Numbered from the stretch's first letter, positions 1-8,125 are shown. The stretch: 24,100 nucleotides of DNA from CAYOSU01 sp964406735 (GCA_964406735.1 CAYOSU010000020.1:1-24100), one strand, 5' to 3'. Notes: generated from the sequence alone by a model not told the origin. Translations and numbers: made by a program.

Positions 1-48
1 GTCTGCTCCGCAGACAGCTCCCTTTACACAAAGGAGCCTTTCATATGG
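1..48. repeat. Dispersed two-hairpin intergenic element, copy 1 (cut by window edge)
   Basis: A first hairpin GTCTGC-TCC-GCAGAC is followed by the conserved second hairpin AGCTCC-CTTTACACAAA-GGAGC and the tail CTTTCATATGG. The same layout recurs at 6024, 7406, 8983 and 9361. The upstream part of this copy lies outside the window. Confidence 0.8.
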
Positions 49-130
49 TTGAGTTTTTATTTAGATTTTTGGGGAAAATAAAGTTTTAGTTTCTATTCTT
101 AGTTTGAGGGAAGAATTATTATAATTATAT

Positions 131-313
131 AGTAGCCGTGGTTAGGTGGTAAAGCGGAGTTTGAGAGAGTAGTTGGTTTTTGGCGGCAGTAAACCACCGC
201 CCTACGGTAAGTGGGGAGCGGCGTTAGTGCGATGGGTAAAGCGAAGTTTGGTGGGAGTAGTTATTATAATTAAGAGTAGCCGTAGTTAGGTGGGAAAGCG
301 GAGTTTGGTGGAA
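131..313. repeat. Intergenic repeat module AGTAGCCGTGGTTAGGTGG, two copies
   Basis: One copy begins at 131 and a second at 261-313, where ATTATAATTAAGAGTAGCC runs into GTAGTTAGGTGGGAAAGCGG. A third, almost identical copy lies at 9211-9263. Between the two local copies, 182-206 holds GGCGGCAGTAAACCACCGCC followed by CTACGG, a short GC hairpin repeated at 6307-6328. No open frame with a ribosome site is visible in 51-392. Confidence 0.65.
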
Positions 314-392
314 ATTATTGAGGTTGTTGGGAGCGATTTTAGTGGTTAAAGAGGAGTTTAAGGGAAGATATAAGTTTTAACGCCTTATAGCA

Positions 393-434
393 TTGAAAGA
401 AAAAAGGCCTCTTGCGAGGTCTTTCTTCTTTCAA
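393..434 (-). terminator. Rho-independent terminator (probably bidirectional)
   Basis: Read on the minus strand it is GACCTC-GCAA-GAGGCC followed by TTTTTTC, with outer arms TTGAAAGAA/TTCTTTCAA. It is the first strong terminator after the minus-strand MFS gene that ends at 713, so the transcript could include the repeats at 515-690. Confidence 0.75.
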
Positions 435-514
435 GGGTTGATTATGATTATTAAGCAAAAGGCTTAGTCAGGTTTCCTTGAGTTTGTGAGTGGGCTGTCA
501 GGGTTTAGCGTTTT

Positions 515-690
515 AAGCAAGCTCCAAGAGGTGCACCGTTGTATTTGGCAGTCAAGAACAGCCAATCGGATACAATGAATGCAACGATCACCTTATTATT
601 TGAAGCAGATTTTTATGCAAAGCTCTGACAGGTACACCGTTGTTGCTTTTGGCGTTAGTATCAGCCAAATTCAGGTGTTAACATCAGCCA
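515..690. repeat. Diverged tandem repeats downstream of the MFS gene
   Basis: A block of about 50 bp (GCAAGCTCCAAGAGGTGCAC, then CGTTG and later CAGCCAAT) at 517-566 is repeated with changes at 617-668 (GGTACACCGTTG, then ATCAGCCAAAT). A third partial copy (GGTGTTAACATCAGCCAAAT) ends near 692. The last two copies match at about 17 of 20 bases over their shared end. The stretch has no convincing reading frame. On the minus strand short frames give similar endings, but they are broken by stops, so this may be a decayed coding repeat or a structured 3' UTR. Confidence 0.5.
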
Positions 691-712
691 AATAGCGGCA
701 GATTAAAGCGTT

Positions 713-2086
713 TTACGCTTCTTCGACGGAGTTGAGGTCGGTGCCGTTGGTCTCTTTGACAGTGAGAGCTATGATAAGCGTTCCTGCGAGTACGCAAGGA
801 ATTGAGAACAATGCTACGAAGAGTGCCAAGTTCTCGAAGATACCTACGCATATAGAGGAAATTATCATACCTATCATGACTACCGCTACGCCGATAAGTG
901 CGGACGCACCAGTCGTTGAGAAACGAATTCTCGTGGGAGAAAGCTCGTTGGTCATTACGCCTCTGAAGTCGCCGCTCATCCAGAAGAAGGACATATAGAT
1001 TGCGTACAATGCGCCTACCAAGAAGGGATGCCATGCGAACGTGCAGGAGAGAGCGAATAATACAAAGAATACCGAGAAGCCTACGCCTGCGATTATTACG
1101 ACGGGCTTTCTGCCTATTCTATCTGCAAGCCAGCCGCCTAAAACATTGAATGCAGCAAAGACGAAGGGGTATGCAAAAAGTGCTGTCGTTATCTGAGAGT
1201 CCGTCATGCCGGAAAGGTACATTATCGACTGATAGTACGTTGAAAGTGCCATCGTAGGAATCTGTATCAAAAGGGTAGCGATAAGAAGCATTCTGAGCTG
1301 CTTGTTCTTTAACGTATACTTCAAGCCGACAAGAATACCAACCTTTTCTTGCTTCTCTTTTTCTTTATTAGCACGGCGTTCCTCTATAGGGGTCTCAAGC
1401 AATGCTATTCTCTTTTCCAAGAACGGAGTCGTCTCTCTTGCGACGAAAAGAACTATTACCGCAATAGCTATACCCAAAATTGCGGGAACGATGAATATCA
1501 TTCTCCACTTCGTACCGTCGTTACCCATGAATATCGTTCTGAGTATCGGAAGCATTACGCAACCGAGCGTTCCGATGCCCTTGGTTATTCCGTAGAAGCC
1601 TGCACGCTTATCGTCGGGCGCAGATTCGAGTATGTAGGTAACCTGCATATCGTGGCTTGTGAAGAAGCCGACGATGCACATACCGACGATATAGGTTATA
1701 TAATCGTAAGCAAAGAAGCATATCGACATACCGATAGCAAAGCCCAAAACGTTCAAGAAAAGCAAGGGCTTTCTGCCTATTCTGTCGGCAAGAGTCTTAT
1801 ATATCGGTGCGATAAGCGATACCAACATCGAGAAGATACTCAAAAAGCTGAGCCTTGAAAGTCCCTCCTGATAGGTAAGTCCCATGCCCTCGACGAAAAA
1901 CTCGTTGATGACGTTGCTTTGTATCGTGCCGGCAACCTGTGATATGGTTTCGTCCACGATGTGAATGAGCGTTACTACGATGGCAAGCATCAAAAGGTAG
2001 CCTTTCGGTTCGGGCTTTGCCTGTACACGCTTCCATTTTGCAAGCTCTTTCTGCTCTTTTTGGTAAACAGCATTAATATCTTTCAT
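713..2086 (-). CDS. MFS transporter, sugar-porter-like, co-transcribed with GH2 enzyme
   Basis: A 457-residue integral membrane protein with about 12 hydrophobic segments and the two MFS loop motifs (LADRIGRKPLLF near residue 100 and WLADRIGRKPVV near 320), which mark the two six-helix halves. The charged cytoplasmic loop ETPIEERRANKEKEK separates the halves. The N-terminus is a basic stretch (KEQKELAKWKRVQAKPEPKG) that matches the N-termini of the two MFS proteins at 10220 and 11990. The start is set by AAAGGAGG, 6 bp before the ATG. The gene begins 19 bp after the stop of the GH2 gene at 2106, so the two form one transcript. By context it probably imports the glycoside that the GH2 enzyme cleaves, or a related sugar; the substrate itself cannot be read from the sequence. 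Confidence 0.9.
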   Translation of the reverse strand: MKDINAVYQKEQKELAKWKRVQAKPEPKGYLLMLAIVVTLIHIVDETISQVAGTIQSNVINEFFVEGMGLTYQEGLSRLSFLSIFSMLVSLIAPIYKTLADRIGRKPLLFLNVLGFAIGMSICFFAYDYITYIVGMCIVGFFTSHDMQVTYILESAPDDKRAGFYGITKGIGTLGCVMLPILRTIFMGNDGTKWRMIFIVPAILGIAIAVIVLFVARETTPFLEKRIALLETPIEERRANKEKEKQEKVGILVGLKYTLKNKQLRMLLIATLLIQIPTMALSTYYQSIMYLSGMTDSQITTALFAYPFVFAAFNVLGGWLADRIGRKPVVIIAGVGFSVFFVLFALSCTFAWHPFLVGALYAIYMSFFWMSGDFRGVMTNELSPTRIRFSTTGASALIGVAVVMIGMIISSICVGIFENLALFVALFSIPCVLAGTLIIALTVKETNGTDLNSVEEA

Positions 2087-2105
2087 ATTTTTCCTCCTTT
2101 GAGAT

Positions 2106-4508
2106 TTATAATGCCTCTATCTCGTACGTCTCTTTACCGTATTTCGTTGAAGAGAACGTAACTTTGACCTTGCCTTTGTTCTTTGCACTGCGAACGACAG
2201 CTACCATTCTGCCGTTCCAGGTAGTAAAGCCTGTACCAAGATAGCTTTCCTCGGTTCTCGGAGCGCCGCTTCCGACAGCTAAAAGCTCGCCTGCGCCCTC
2301 TACCTTTACCTCTATCCTTTCTTCCAAGGGCTTTACGATACCGTTCTTATCGCCGAGCGAAACGTCGAAGTATACTATATCCTCGCCGCCTGCTCTAAGC
2401 GCTTCTTTTTCACACAATACGTTTATCTTGGTATCGCTTTCCGCACTATATAGCGTATCTCTTGCCATCTCTTTGCCGTTTTCGTCGTAAGAGATTGCCG
2501 TTATCTCGCCTTTTTCATACGGGACCTTGAAGTTTGCTATCAGGTCTTTGAGCTTCTTTTTGCCGTACGATTTGCCGTTTACCAACACTTCTACCGACTT
2601 TCCGACGGAAGCTACCCTTACCGTCGTCTTTGTACCCTCGTAGCCGTCGAACGACCAGGAGTTTATGCCGTCGGTCTTCCTGTACATCGCAGGTATCATT
2701 TTATCCTTTGCGTGTTTGGGGTGCGATACCGCAATAAAGGGTTTGTTATACTCACCCCAAGCTATCGCCAAGTCGTAAGCCATCGTATCTCTATGGCCTG
2801 CGATGTCGTAAAGTCCGCAGCCTGCCACTATGCACGGATACGGTTTGGAATAGCCACCCGTGTTCTTATTGTAATCGATGACACCTACGCCGCATTCGCC
2901 CAAATAATCCCAGCCGGTCCAGTAGAAGTCGCCGACAACATAAGGTGCGTTCCTCGTGAAGGCTATTCTCTGAGGGTTATCCATGGGGTTGGTCTCGCTT
3001 CCGACAATTATTCTGTCAGGGTATTTCTCGTGGTGTCCTGCGTACGAGTTCAAGCCATAATTATAGCCTGCTATATCGAGTACGTCGCAGATGCCCTTTA
3101 TAGGCTTATCGGAGTTCTTGGGGCTCGTCAGCATGTTCATGAAGATGCCGATGACGCTTACCATAGTGTTGACCAAGACAGATCCGCCCTTTTGAGTGCT
3201 TTCCGCCGATACGTTGGGACAATCGGGATCCGTATCGGATATTTTCTGACCTGTAGGTGATATTTTGATGTTCTTGGCGTACATGACGTTGAGCATTAAG
3301 TTTACGCCAAGCGTTACGGGTCTTGAATCGTCTAAGCTATGACAAAGCTCTGTCATCGCTCTTCCTATCTCTATGCCCTTTTCGGACGCCGTTTCCGCTA
3401 TCTCGTTGCCTATCGAGTAGATGACGACGGAGGGGTGGTTGACGGCTTTTCTTATCATCGTCGTCAGATCTTTCCTCCACTCTTTCTCGAAGTGGAAGCC
3501 GTAGCCGTACTGTCCTGCCGCCTCGAACCAAACGTCGAAGCCCTCTTCCATGACGTACATTCCAAGCTCGTCGCAGGCTTCTAAAAATTCCCTCGAGCGT
3601 GGGTCGTGAGAGCCTCTTATTGCGTTGAAGCCGCCCTCTTTAAGTCGCCTTACACGCCTTATTTCCGCCTCTTTATATTCGTTCATGCCGAGCATGCCGT
3701 TATCTTGATGTACGCATACGCCACGAAGCTTTGTCGATACGCCGTTGACGAGGAAGCCCTCTTTGGCGTTCCATTTGAGCGTTCGTATACCTATTTTCTG
3801 CGTCGTCTCGTCGATGACTCCGTCGCCCTTTTTAAGCGTTATTCTCGCTTCATACAGGTTTGGCGTCTCTGCACTCCAAAGCTTTGCGTCGGGAACGGTA
3901 ATTTTGGTGTTTTCGCCCTTGCCGCTTGCTACTACCTCGCCGTTCCAAAGAATATCCGTTACGACCTCGGTGTCAGCTTCTTTTTCGCACTCAACTGTTA
4001 CCTCTAAGGTTGCAGGATATAGCGATCTCGTTATTATCTTCGTGCCGTCGGGAACGATATGCTCTTTATTGCCCGTCAATATATGCACGGGGCGGTACAG
4101 TCCGCCGCCCGTATACCATCTGCCGTTGGGGCGTTGAGCGTTATGGACGGTAACTCTTATCAGGTTGTCTTCCCCAATTTTTAGCTTTCCCGTTATATCA
4201 ACAAAGAAGTTGGAGTAACCGTAATAGCATCCGCCGACCTCTTCGCCGTTTAAGTACACCTTGGTGTCCATATACGAGCCGCCGAAGTCGAGTATTACGC
4301 AACTATCCTTGAATCTCTCGTCGCCGAAAAGCGTTTTTTCGTATACGTAGTTGTTGCCCGGGAAGAACGCTAAGAGCGAACCGTTCTGAAGAAGCGGATT
4401 GCGCTTTTCCATCAGCATTCCGTCGAACGGCAACGTTACTTCTCTTTTCTCGCTTTCGTTGCCGACGGTATAAAATATCCAGCCGTGATTGAAGCTTTCT
4501 CTTTTCAT
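2106..4508 (-). CDS. Glycoside hydrolase family 2 enzyme (beta-galactosidase/beta-glucuronidase superfamily)
   Basis: An 800-residue protein with the GH2 order: an N-terminal jelly-roll sugar-binding domain (about 1-150, with NGRWYTGGGLYRPVHIL at 128-144), an Ig-like domain (150-245), a TIM barrel (about 250-600) and C-terminal beta domains. The acid/base is likely Glu369 in YSIGNEI and the nucleophile Glu505 in IVGSETNP. There is no signal peptide, so it should act in the cytoplasm on imported glycosides. Residues 405-475 look like an insert in the barrel between the two catalytic glutamates. The start at 4508 is chosen because TTGGAGGG precedes it by about 6 bp; an upstream in-frame ATG at 4547 lacks a ribosome site. 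It is the first gene of an operon with the MFS gene and is divergent from an AraC regulator. GH2 covers several activities; which one applies is unresolved. Confidence 0.92.
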   Translation of the reverse strand: MKRESFNHGWIFYTVGNESEKREVTLPFDGMLMEKRNPLLQNGSLLAFFPGNNYVYEKTLFGDERFKDSCVILDFGGSYMDTKVYLNGEEVGGCYYGYSNFFVDITGKLKIGEDNLIRVTVHNAQRPNGRWYTGGGLYRPVHILTGNKEHIVPDGTKIITRSLYPATLEVTVECEKEADTEVVTDILWNGEVVASGKGENTKITVPDAKLWSAETPNLYEARITLKKGDGVIDETTQKIGIRTLKWNAKEGFLVNGVSTKLRGVCVHQDNGMLGMNEYKEAEIRRVRRLKEGGFNAIRGSHDPRSREFLEACDELGMYVMEEGFDVWFEAAGQYGYGFHFEKEWRKDLTTMIRKAVNHPSVVIYSIGNEIAETASEKGIEIGRAMTELCHSLDDSRPVTLGVNLMLNVMYAKNIKISPTGQKISDTDPDCPNVSAESTQKGGSVLVNTMVSVIGIFMNMLTSPKNSDKPIKGICDVLDIAGYNYGLNSYAGHHEKYPDRIIVGSETNPMDNPQRIAFTRNAPYVVGDFYWTGWDYLGECGVGVIDYNKNTGGYSKPYPCIVAGCGLYDIAGHRDTMAYDLAIAWGEYNKPFIAVSHPKHAKDKMIPAMYRKTDGINSWSFDGYEGTKTTVRVASVGKSVEVLVNGKSYGKKKLKDLIANFKVPYEKGEITAISYDENGKEMARDTLYSAESDTKINVLCEKEALRAGGEDIVYFDVSLGDKNGIVKPLEERIEVKVEGAGELLAVGSGAPRTEESYLGTGFTTWNGRMVAVVRSAKNKGKVKVTFSSTKYGKETYEIEAL

Positions 4509-4600
4509 ATTTTTCCCTCCAAAAATTTTTGTATCAAAATCGACCATAATTATTTTTGCAATAACTATTGATTTTTGACAAATTTAGCTTTATAATAATT

Positions 4601-4646
4601 ACAGTATACCACGATTTTTGCCAAAAACAATGGCAAAATATTGTAG
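4601..4646. promoter_or_regulatory. Divergent promoter/operator between GH2 and AraC genes
   Basis: A perfect dyad TTTTGCCA (4616-4623) / TGGCAAAA (4631-4638) has a 7-bp spacer. On the minus strand a promoter fits over it: -35 TTGTTT (4630-4625), 16-bp spacer, -10 TATACT (4608-4603), reading towards the GH2 gene. A clear plus-strand promoter for the regulator is not obvious; TTGACA at 4575-4580 lacks a well-placed -10. The dyad is a candidate operator for the adjacent AraC protein, which is inferred from position. Confidence 0.5.
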
Positions 4647-4682
4647 ATGAGACAAAAACTGTATCAAAAAAGGACAATTTAT

Positions 4683-5717
4683 ATGACAGTACGCAGTGAA
4701 GACGTAAAACAAAATACCGTAAACACTATGCAGGAGATGCAAAGCCTTTTTGAAAAACGAGGGGTCGGACGCAGAAAAGGTCTTAACACTCCGTTGCAGC
4801 TTCGCCACCTCGTGCAGACAGACGAGTACGTCCGTGTTACGTCGAGAGATTTCCTCGATACGGAGGTCGTTACGGTATCATCCGAGGCGTTAAGCCTCAA
4901 AAGCTCGCCCGTTCACTCGCACGATTTTTACGAGCTGGCGTTCGTCAAAACGGGCAACTATTACGTTACCATCGAGGACAAGGAGTATACCTTTTCTGAG
5001 GGAGATCTGCTCCTTTTGAACCGCAATACCAAGCACACGGAGCGAAATAACTTTACTAAGTCTGCAAACTTCTATCTGTGCTTCGAGGAAAGCTTCCTCG
5101 TCGATTATGCCGCAAAGTTTGGCGGAGTCGTCAAGGAAAACGGCGTTATCGACCACTTTATCAAGAACAACACTGCTAAAAACATACTCAACAACAAGGA
5201 CTATATCGTGTTTAAGCCTATCGGCGAGCACAACGCCGTTGACGACGTTTTTTCGGAGCTTGAAAGCGTTTTCGACGAAAAGCCCAACTATATGCAGGCG
5301 GCTGTTTATTACCTCATCGGCAAGCTGTTCGGCACCATCGAGGACGGAAGGCTTTATAAAGCAACCTACGTTGACCTTGGAAACTTCCCCGAGCTTAAAA
5401 TCGCAGAGAGCGCAAGGAAGATGATCTCCGACAAAAGGGGTATCGTTACAAGAGAAGAGATAGCTCTGTTTCTCGGATATTCCGAAAACCACGTTTATCG
5501 GAGCTTTAAGAAAATTTACGGCACGTCCATCAAGGAATACGCACAGAGCGAGAAGATCAAGCACGCACAGGAGCTTTTGCGGGAGTCCTCTCTCTCGATC
5601 ACCGAAATAGCAAGCGTCGTCGGCATCGAAAACCGTACGCAATTTTATAAGCTGTTCGAAAAGACGTTCGGTTGTACGCCGAAAGAATATCGGGAAAGGC
5701 TGAAATCGGCAAAGTAG
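4683..5717 (+). CDS. AraC/XylS-family regulator with N-terminal cupin sensor
   Basis: A 344-residue one-component transcription factor. Residues about 70-130 form a cupin sensor fold with the metal/sugar-site pattern VHSHDFYEL (His78, His80) and YTFSEGDLLLLN. Residues about 245-340 carry the paired helix-turn-helix module, with REEIALFLGYSENHVYRSFK as the first HTH and ITEIASVVGI plus FYKLFEKTFGCTPKEYR as the second, ending as the family usually does. The start at 4683 is preferred because AAAAGGA lies 9 bp upstream; an ATG at 4647 has no ribosome site. It is divergent from the GH2-MFS pair and most likely activates it when the imported sugar, or a product of it, binds the cupin. The ligand is unknown. 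Confidence 0.92.
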   Translation: MTVRSEDVKQNTVNTMQEMQSLFEKRGVGRRKGLNTPLQLRHLVQTDEYVRVTSRDFLDTEVVTVSSEALSLKSSPVHSHDFYELAFVKTGNYYVTIEDKEYTFSEGDLLLLNRNTKHTERNNFTKSANFYLCFEESFLVDYAAKFGGVVKENGVIDHFIKNNTAKNILNNKDYIVFKPIGEHNAVDDVFSELESVFDEKPNYMQAAVYYLIGKLFGTIEDGRLYKATYVDLGNFPELKIAESARKMISDKRGIVTREEIALFLGYSENHVYRSFKKIYGTSIKEYAQSEKIKHAQELLRESSLSITEIASVVGIENRTQFYKLFEKTFGCTPKEYRERLKSAK

Positions 5718-5792
5718 CAGGCGGTATTTTGAAAATATCTCGATTTTCAAGCGAAGTTTTCAAAAAAAACTCTGAAAACAGCCCGAAAATGC

Positions 5793-5821
5793 TTGCATAG
5801 TTTTTTTTCGTATGCTATACT
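5793..5821 (+). promoter_or_regulatory. Sigma-A promoter of tRNA-Glu
   Basis: TTGCAT at 5793-5798, an exact 17-bp spacer, then TATACT at 5816-5821, placed so that transcription starts roughly 10 bp before the tRNA. Confidence 0.8.
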
Positions 5822-5837
5822 TTTAAAGCTGATTTGT

Positions 5838-5912
5838 GCCCAGTTAGTCTAGCGGTTAGGACGCTGGCCTCTCACGCCGGTATCAAGGGTTCAATTCCCT
5901 TACTGGGTGCCA
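5838..5912 (+). tRNA. tRNA-Glu (anticodon CTC)
   Basis: The full cloverleaf can be folded by eye. Acceptor GCCCAGT pairs with ACTGGGT (with a G1-U72 wobble), the anticodon stem is CTGGC/GCCGG with loop CTCTCAC, and the T-arm AAGGG-TTCAATT-CCCTT is intact. The discriminator is G, as in glutamate tRNAs, and CCA is encoded at 5910-5912. The anticodon CTC reads GAG. Confidence 0.96.
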
Positions 5913-5916
5913 AGCG

Positions 5917-5947
5917 AAAGCCCGATGCGATTGCATCGGGCTTTTTT
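5917..5947 (+). terminator. Rho-independent terminator after tRNA-Glu
   Basis: Stem AAGCCCGATGC/GCATCGGGCTT with loop GATT, followed by a run of T, 5 bp after the tRNA 3' end. Confidence 0.93.
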
Positions 5948-6023
5948 CTATTGTGTTTTTTATTTTAGCGGCGGTTTTTGTGTGGTTCCTATGCGAAGTT
6001 TGAGTGAATAATTAGCTTTTTTG

Positions 6024-6083
6024 ACAATCCCGAAGTACACTTCGACGACAGCTCCCTTTACACAAAGGAGCCTTTCATATGGT
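6024..6083. repeat. Dispersed two-hairpin intergenic element, copy 2 (degenerate first hairpin)
   Basis: ACAATCCC, then a shifted small hairpin CGAAG-TACA-CTTCG, then GACGACAGCTCCCTTTACAC with the conserved second hairpin and CTTTCATATGG. The lost CTCAGTC and altered first stem mark it as a decayed copy. The rest of 5950-6350 has no gene; 6130-6235 contains TATTTRTGGATTTTTGTTAT twice (starting near 6150 and 6211), and 6307-6328 repeats the GGCGGCAGTAAACCACCGCC hairpin found at 182. Confidence 0.75.
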
Positions 6084-6352
6084 CGAGTTTATATTTAGAA
6101 TTTTAGGGGAACGAAGTTTTGATTTCTATCCTAAGTTTGAGGTAATAATATTTATGGATTTTTGTTATTATTTAACTACAAGGACAATTCAAAGCACAAC
6201 AGTGGGTGTGATAATATTTGTGGATTTTTGTTATTATTAAACTGCGAATAGTCGTGAAAGAATGTTATGAGTTATGATCGAAGTTTGAGATAAAATTTAG
6301 TATTTTCGGCGGCAGTAAACCACCGCCCTTCGATATAAAGTTTGTTAAACAG

Positions 6353-6380
6353 AAAAAACCCCAGGTTGACTGAGGTTTCT
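6353..6380 (-). terminator. Rho-independent terminator of the SDR gene
   Basis: On the minus strand: AAACCTCAG-TCAA-CCTGGGGTTTTTTC, a stem with one wobble followed by a T run, about 70 bp after the stop of the SDR gene. Confidence 0.8.
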
Positions 6381-6449
6381 TGTGATTTTATGCTATTTGA
6401 ATAATGGTCGCAAAAGGACAAGAAATTGAAAACTATTCTTTGACGGACA

Positions 6450-7241
6450 TCATTTTAATATCTTGCCGATGATGAAGAACTGCCAAGATGCGGGCAGGGC
6501 GTTCAGCATCAAAAGGAGTGGGTTGCGGTTGATCGCATACGCAAATTTCGGGCGTTTTTTCTCTATTATGCCGACAGCTTTTTTTGCAAGCTTTTCGGGC
6601 GTGATGTTCTTCGCCTCGACGCTATCGACTATCTTCCTGAATCTCTCTGCGTTGCACGAGTAAAGCTCGGTGCTTTGGGTAAAATTCTCAAGTTCCGTCG
6701 TCGATGCGCCGAGCATGCCCGTATTCACCGCACCTGCACGAAGAACCGATACGCTTATTCCAAGAAGCTGGAGCTCCATCCTGAGCGAGTAGGCGTATTT
6801 GTCGAGTGCGGACTTCGTGATGCCGTATATGCCGGTGAACGGCAAAGGGTCGAGTGGCGCAAGCTCACTCGTCGTCATCAGTATGCGGCTACCCTTTCTA
6901 AGGAGCGGCAGGAAGGTCTTATTGACAGTATAAGCGGCAAAAACGTTTATTTTGAAGATACCCTCGAAGTCTTCTTTTTTCATCTCTACGAGCGAATTCA
7001 GCCTATATATGCCTGCAAAGTGTATTATTGCGTGAAGCTCGTCGGTAATTGAGCTTACCTCGTCAAATGCTCTCTTTACGCTCTCTTCGTCCGTTAAGTC
7101 GGTCTGTATCGGGTGGACGTTTTCTTCTTTTTCGCCGACAGTTTTATCGAGGGCAAAGACGTAATAGCCCTTGTTTTTCATAAGATCGGCGGTCGCTTTG
7201 CCCATGCCGCCGTATGCGCCTGTTACGAGTACGTATTTCAT
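6450..7241 (-). CDS. Short-chain dehydrogenase/reductase (SDR)
   Basis: A 263-residue NAD(P)-dependent oxidoreductase of the classical SDR type. The Rossmann glycine motif TGAYGGMG lies at 7-14, HFAG (a variant of NNAG) at 74-77, and the catalytic Ser125, Tyr139 and Lys143 in the S-x13-Y-x3-K spacing (SELAPL and GIYGITK). The C-terminus from about 230 is hydrophobic (PLLLMLNALPASWQFFIIGK), which suggests membrane association, as in some lipid- or steroid-modifying SDRs. AGAGGA lies 6-8 bp before the ATG. It is a single gene behind a TATAAT promoter overlapped by a large dyad and followed by its own terminator, which suggests individual, ligand- or stress-controlled expression. Substrate unknown. 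Confidence 0.9.
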   Translation of the reverse strand: MKYVLVTGAYGGMGKATADLMKNKGYYVFALDKTVGEKEENVHPIQTDLTDEESVKRAFDEVSSITDELHAIIHFAGIYRLNSLVEMKKEDFEGIFKINVFAAYTVNKTFLPLLRKGSRILMTTSELAPLDPLPFTGIYGITKSALDKYAYSLRMELQLLGISVSVLRAGAVNTGMLGASTTELENFTQSTELYSCNAERFRKIVDSVEAKNITPEKLAKKAVGIIEKKRPKFAYAINRNPLLLMLNALPASWQFFIIGKILK

Positions 7242-7274
7242 TTTTATCCTCTTTTTGTTGGTGTGTATTTGTTT

Positions 7275-7316
7275 ATTATAGGGGACACTTTACCCGAAGC
7301 GTAAAGTTTCCCCTAT
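7275..7316 (-). promoter_or_regulatory. SDR promoter with near-perfect 16-bp-arm dyad operator
   Basis: Arms 7278-7293 and 7301-7316 (plus-strand core TAGGGGACACTTTAC and GTAAAGTTTCCCCTA) pair at 15 of 16 positions around a 7-bp centre. On the minus strand the -10 TATAAT (7280-7275) overlaps the outer arm. The best -35, TTTACG (7305-7300), lies inside the other arm with an unusual 19-bp spacer; TTACGC at 18 bp is the alternative. A dyad within an over-long spacer is the layout that MerR-family activators use. No MerR gene is in the window. Confidence 0.7.
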
Positions 7317-7405
7317 GACCCTTTCAAACGCTTTTTAGTATTTGGTGGATCGGATACGGTTTTTAGTGGGTAAAGCGAAGTTTGAGGGAGTAGTTATTAT
7401 GCTTT

Positions 7406-7484
7406 AACAATCCCTCAGTCTCGGCGTTTAAGCGCCGAGACAGCTCCCTTTACACAAAGGAGCCCAGCGTGGCGTAAACGCCAC
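7406..7484. repeat. Dispersed two-hairpin intergenic element, copy 3
   Basis: AACAATCCCTCA is followed by a long first stem GTCTCGGCG-TTTAAG-CGCCGAGAC, then the second hairpin AGCTCCCTTTACACAAAGGAGC. In place of the usual TTTCATATGG tail there is a third hairpin GTGGCG-TAAA-CGCCAC. The stretch 7317-7567 otherwise holds no gene. Confidence 0.8.
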
Positions 7485-7567
7485 AAGTGAATAGTGAATA
7501 GTTGTGGATGAAGTTATTATTAGACTGATGCCGTACGAGATAATAGATAAGAGTTGTAGATGGTTTA

Positions 7568-8125
7568 TTATTTAAACGACAAGTCAGGATTGGCGGTTTT
7601 TCTGTAACGGGAGCAGGACGTGCCGCAGTTTTTCTTGAAGACTCTGGAGAAATATATGTCGTCGAAGTAGCCTAAGCTCTCGCCTATCTTTTTTATCGGC
7701 ATATCGGTGTTTTTAAGCAGCTCCTTTGCCCTCTCCATACGCTGCAGCTCGTGGTACTTCATCGGCGTTGTGCCGAACTTCTTTTTGAACTCACGGATAA
7801 GGTGGTATTTACTCATGAAAAACTCGTCGGCAAGCATATCGTCGGTAAGCTTTTCGCCGAGGTTGTTTTCTATATACCGTCTGACATCCTCAAATACATC
7901 GCTTTTATGCGTTACGCCGAGGCTTTCAAGATAACATGAAAGCGCTGCTTTATACGCAGCCTTGTCGTCAAGGCTCTTTGCGGAAAAATACAGCGTTGCA
8001 AGCTTTGACGTGAACGATTCATCGATAAGGGGAAGCGATCCAACGTTTTCTACCGCAAAGGAAAGCTCCTCTTCTCTATCCGTTAAAGCAAAACTATTAT
8101 TCTGAAAGGTTATATATTTTTCCAT
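7568..8125 (-). CDS. Short AraC-family transcriptional regulator
   Basis: A 185-residue protein whose C-terminal 100 residues are the paired AraC helix-turn-helix module: VFEDVRRYIENNL, then DDMLADEFFMSKYHLIREFK (first HTH, followed by KKFGTTPMKYH) and IKKIGESLGYFDDIYFSRVFK (second HTH). The N-terminal 80 residues are too short for the usual cupin sensor and match nothing I recognise. The ATG follows AAAGGA at 8-9 bp and a strong promoter at 8207-8179. It lies upstream of the SDR gene on the same strand, but 326 bp with repeats separates them, so joint transcription is doubtful. It may act with a partner or without a ligand, which is inference. The target is unknown. Confidence 0.88.
   Translation of the reverse strand: MEKYITFQNNSFALTDREEELSFAVENVGSLPLIDESFTSKLATLYFSAKSLDDKAAYKAALSCYLESLGVTHKSDVFEDVRRYIENNLGEKLTDDMLADEFFMSKYHLIREFKKKFGTTPMKYHELQRMERAKELLKNTDMPIKKIGESLGYFDDIYFSRVFKKNCGTSCSRYRKTANPDLSFK

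Noticed and set aside
4509..4547. Longer GH2 start (13 extra residues)
   Set aside because: No ribosome site at 4547, while GGAGGG is correctly placed before 4508.
4890..5750. 286-codon minus-strand frame opposite the AraC gene
   Set aside because: Antisense to a clear AraC protein; no family match and no ribosome site.
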